Source: Erythrobacteraceae bacterium E2-1 Yellow Sea (GTDB lineage: Bacteria > Pseudomonadota > Alphaproteobacteria > Sphingomonadales > Sphingomonadaceae). From it: 64,000 nucleotides of DNA. Below are positions 61,478 through 64,000 of the stretch, piece after piece. The position numbers and the translations under genes were made by a program. The notes under the pieces were generated by a model. That model made no database searches and had not been told where the DNA came from. It was given only the letters and a program-made list of their open reading frames with translations. The first letter of the stretch is position 1; each line of letters starts with the position of its first letter. Where the stretch lies: the NCBI GenBank assembly GCA_014983025.1, contig JADCLP010000005.1, positions 1 through 64,000 on the forward strand. Direction: 5' to 3'.

Positions 61478-63280
61478 GTGCTATTGCACGATATTGATAA
61501 CGCCAACAATCTGGTCGAACTTTTCTTTACCCGCGCCAATGCCAGGGGTCCCAACCCTTTTCTGGGCCGCAAACTGGGAACCGAATGGCTGACCCAAAGC
61601 TGGGCAGAAGTTGCCGATCAGGTCTGTCTGTTGGCGGACAACCTGCGTGCACTGGGGTTGCAAGATGGCGACCGGGTAGCGCTGATTTCCGAAAACCGGC
61701 CTGAATGGTGCATCGCAGACCTGGCGATAATGGCCGCAGGCTGTGTCACCGTGCCGGCCTACACCACCAATACTGAACGCGACCATATCCATATACTGGA
61801 CAATTCCGGCGCCCGCGCGGTGATTGTCGCCAATGAAAAACTGCTGGGCCCGCTCCACGGTGCAATCCAGGCGACAGGCATTGCCGAACATGTGATCGGC
61901 ATTGATGATCTGCACCGCCATCAATCGGGATCGTTCCAGTTCCATAATTGGGCTGCGATGCTGGAAGGCGATGCCGCCGCTGCACGCCAGGCGGTTGAGG
62001 CACGCATGGCTGGCATCGGGCGTGATCGCACCGCATGCATCATCTACACCAGCGGCACAGGAGGTGCCCCGCGCGGTGTGTTGCAGCACCATGGATCAAT
62101 CCTGTGCAATGTAGCTGGCGCAGCCGATATCCTGATCACCGATTTCGGAATCAAGGACGAACGCTTCTTGTCCTTCCTGCCTTTGAGCCACGCCTATGAA
62201 CATACAGGCGGGCAATATCTGCCCATCGGTGTAGGTGCGGAAATCTTCTATGCGCAAGGGCTGGACAAGCTGGCCAGCAATATTGAAGAAACGCGACCTA
62301 CCATCATGGTGGTCGTGCCCCGCCTGTTTGAAGTGCTGCGTACGCGCATCATGAAACAGGTCGAAAAGCAGGGCAAATTCGCCAATTATCTGATGGATCG
62401 TGCACTCACCATCAGTGAAAAGGCCAATGGCGGCAGGAAGCGTCTGCGTGATCGGCCCATGAATGCGCTGCTGGAGCGCACATTACGCCCCAAAATCCGC
62501 CAGAAATTCGGTGGGCGGATCAAGGCGATGGTCTCAGGTGGCGCGCCGCTCAACCCGGATGTCGGCAATTTCTTTGAAGCAATGGGCCTCACCATGCTAC
62601 AGGGTTACGGCCAGACAGAGGCTGGCCCCGTCATCAGCTGCAATCGGCCCAAGATCGGCCTGAAGATGGACACAGTCGGCCCGCCCATGCGCGGGGTTGA
62701 GGTGAAGATCGCCGAGGATGGTGAAATTCTTGTTCGCGGCGAGCTGGTGATGCAGGGGTATTGGCGCAACCGTGCCGAGACTGAGCGGACCATTGTCGAT
62801 GGATGGTTGCATACAGGCGATATCGGCCACCTGGATGACAAGGGGCGGATCGTCATCACCGATCGCAAGAAGGACATGATCGTCAATGACAAGGGCGACA
62901 ATGTCGCCCCGCAAAAGCTGGAAGGCATGCTGACCTTGCAACCAGAAATTGCGCAGGCGATGGTGAGTGGGGACAAGCGGCCTTATGTGGTGGGGCTGAT
63001 CGTGCCCGATGCCGAATGGGCGCTGGAATGGGCGCGCACCAATGACGAAAAATTCGATATGCAGGCGCTACAGGACTTGCCCGCCTTCCGTAGCGCCGTT
63101 CGCGCGGCAGTTGATCGGGTGAATCAGGACCTGTCCGTGATCGAAAAGGTCCGCCAGTTCGCCTTTACCGACGAACCCTTCACTATCGACAATGAAGAAC
63201 TGACCCCCAAGCAATCGATCCGCCGCCATAAGATCCGTGATCGCTATGCCGAGCGGATCGACGGGCTGTACAAGGGTTAG
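61478..63280 (+). CDS. Long-chain acyl-CoA synthetase (AMP-forming)
   Basis: 600 residues, GTG start at 61478 with AGGAG at seven bases (frame open back to 61376). Adenylate-forming motifs: IIYTSGTGGAPRGVL (usual TSGTTGxPKG, here G for T and R for K), MLQGYGQTEAGPVISCN, HTGDIGHLDDKGRI and DRKKDMIVNDKGDNVAP. FadD15-like. The altered P-loop may change ATP handling. Confidence 0.92.
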   Translation: MLLHDIDNANNLVELFFTRANARGPNPFLGRKLGTEWLTQSWAEVADQVCLLADNLRALGLQDGDRVALISENRPEWCIADLAIMAAGCVTVPAYTTNTERDHIHILDNSGARAVIVANEKLLGPLHGAIQATGIAEHVIGIDDLHRHQSGSFQFHNWAAMLEGDAAAARQAVEARMAGIGRDRTACIIYTSGTGGAPRGVLQHHGSILCNVAGAADILITDFGIKDERFLSFLPLSHAYEHTGGQYLPIGVGAEIFYAQGLDKLASNIEETRPTIMVVVPRLFEVLRTRIMKQVEKQGKFANYLMDRALTISEKANGGRKRLRDRPMNALLERTLRPKIRQKFGGRIKAMVSGGAPLNPDVGNFFEAMGLTMLQGYGQTEAGPVISCNRPKIGLKMDTVGPPMRGVEVKIAEDGEILVRGELVMQGYWRNRAETERTIVDGWLHTGDIGHLDDKGRIVITDRKKDMIVNDKGDNVAPQKLEGMLTLQPEIAQAMVSGDKRPYVVGLIVPDAEWALEWARTNDEKFDMQALQDLPAFRSAVRAAVDRVNQDLSVIEKVRQFAFTDEPFTIDNEELTPKQSIRRHKIRDRYAERIDGLYKG

Positions 63281-63383
63281 CGATTCATCTCACCGCAGGC
63301 ACGATTCAACTCACCGCATCAAATAGTCTCTGTGGATGACAGTGTATATTAAATGTGGAATAATACCCTCGAAGGGGAGCAAA

Positions 63384-63644
63384 GTGACACATTCAATTGA
63401 AGTTGAAATTGAGCGGAACTACGCTACTTTTTTATCCTTACTCAATGAGTTGCTTCCAAAAGAGGCTGGGCGATACATGCTTCTACAAGGGCAAAAGTTG
63501 AGAGGGGTTTTTGATAGTGCTTCACAGGCCGAAAGAGCGGGTTTCGAAAAGTATGGCGATGAGCCGTATTCGATTCAGGAAATCAGCGATGAGCCGGTAG
63601 ATTTGGGATTCTATTCCTATGCGATTCCTGAGGGGCACGGTTGA
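63384..63644 (+). CDS. DUF5678-like small protein
   Basis: 86 residues, GTG start at 63384 with AAGGGGAGC upstream. HSIEVEIERNYATFLSLLNE, LRGVFDSASQAERAGFEKYG and PYSIQEISDEPVD match the idea of DUF5678-type proteins. Overlaps the retropepsin gene by 26 bases in another frame, so the pair is likely one unit. Confidence 0.65.
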   Translation: MTHSIEVEIERNYATFLSLLNELLPKEAGRYMLLQGQKLRGVFDSASQAERAGFEKYGDEPYSIQEISDEPVDLGFYSYAIPEGHG

Positions 63645-64000
63645 ACAAAACCGTATTAGAATTAAAGTCGGCATTCGAGCATTCAATCCCGCTCTTTCCC
63701 CACTAGAAGCGCCGAGCCAGCATTTTGAAGAGTTTACTGCTTTGGTCGATACCGGAGCTCTGCGAACGTGCGTTACACAAGATGTGGTCGACCGGCTTGG
63801 CCTCAAGCGAAGAGGTCGAATTGAAGTAGGAAACGTGAAAGGCCGTGATTGGCATTGGACCTATCTATTTCACGTTGCGATATGGCCTGATTCCGATGAC
63901 CACTCCATTTCAGCTGCATTCGGCATCGGCGACGAAGTCGAAGGCATCGATGTCGGCGACAGCAGATATTATGACGTGCTGTTAGGCATGGACATACTGC
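63619..64000 (+). CDS. Single-domain retropepsin-like aspartic protease (partial)
   Basis: From ATG 63619 the frame stays open to the window edge (127 complete codons), so the C-terminus is missing. ALVDTGALRTCV is the catalytic D-T-G-A of clan AA proteases, and YYDVLLGMDIL is their conserved end motif. A single domain would need to dimerise. The start overlaps the upstream DUF5678-like gene by 26 bases. Such pairs occur in several bacteria; function unknown. Confidence 0.8.
   Translation, partial: MRFLRGTVEQNRIRIKVGIRAFNPALSPLEAPSQHFEEFTALVDTGALRTCVTQDVVDRLGLKRRGRIEVGNVKGRDWHWTYLFHVAIWPDSDDHSISAAFGIGDEVEGIDVGDSRYYDVLLGMDIL

Overview
The window looks like an alphaproteobacterial chromosome, most probably a sphingomonad of the Erythrobacteraceae type. 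This rests on gene content (a suf cluster led by an Rrf2 regulator, MmcB, DUF2141, DUF2093, EI24, a PAS_5-type protein, Ti/sphingomonad-type TraA and DUF6118) and on a GTTC-N7-GTTC SOS box, the alphaproteobacterial form. No species can be named from sequence alone.

The left 26 kb is accessory DNA stacked on the 3' end of a tRNA-Arg(CCG) gene (minus strand, 26271-26347). Three copies of the tRNA 3' end lie in the same orientation: 14 bp at 3666, about 50 bp at 16846 and the intact gene at 26271. They delimit two tandem elements. Element A (about 3666-16859) carries a P4-type integrase, AlpA-like regulators, an MscS-like channel, a LysR regulator with a divergent four-gene envelope operon, a mobilisation module (TraC, TraD, TraA, DUF6118 and a Ti/RSF1010-like oriT candidate), a TM-anchored protein and a PIN-like protein. 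It has no type IV secretion genes, so it is read as mobilisable. Element B (16846-26320, 9.5 kb) has its own integrase, a CHC2/Toprim primase, a DUF3987 helicase-like protein, an excisionase-like regulator, an SRAP protein and one virion-like protein, with no capsid, portal or terminase genes. It resembles a phage satellite. Left of element A are phage-like small genes, a relative of the thymine-hypermodification pyrophosphorylases, and a two-gene unit of a MazG-like protein plus a membrane-anchored dUTPase/dCTP-deaminase-fold protein, possibly a nucleotide-based defence locus.

From 26.4 kb on, the DNA is ordinary core chromosome: mmcB under a LexA box, a sterol-desaturase-family protein, a PAS protein, an envelope/protease run (esterase, BepA-like M48, DsbA-like, PDZ-M48), a LytS/LytTR two-component pair joined to nadC and an RNase T2, a two-gene unit of secreted Cys-rich proteins, tadA, rpmB, an M23 peptidase with DUF2093 and xseA, purD, a cytochrome c, a PfkB kinase, EI24, the suf operon (48455-55335), an AraC regulator, a DUF885 peptidase, pyrD, ggt and an acyl-CoA ligase. 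The right edge enters a small pair of a DUF5678-like protein and a single-domain retropepsin that runs off the window.

Many starts were moved downstream of the longest possible reading frame where a ribosome site, a stop-start overlap or family conservation favoured it; each case is stated. All family calls come from reading motifs, not from a database search.
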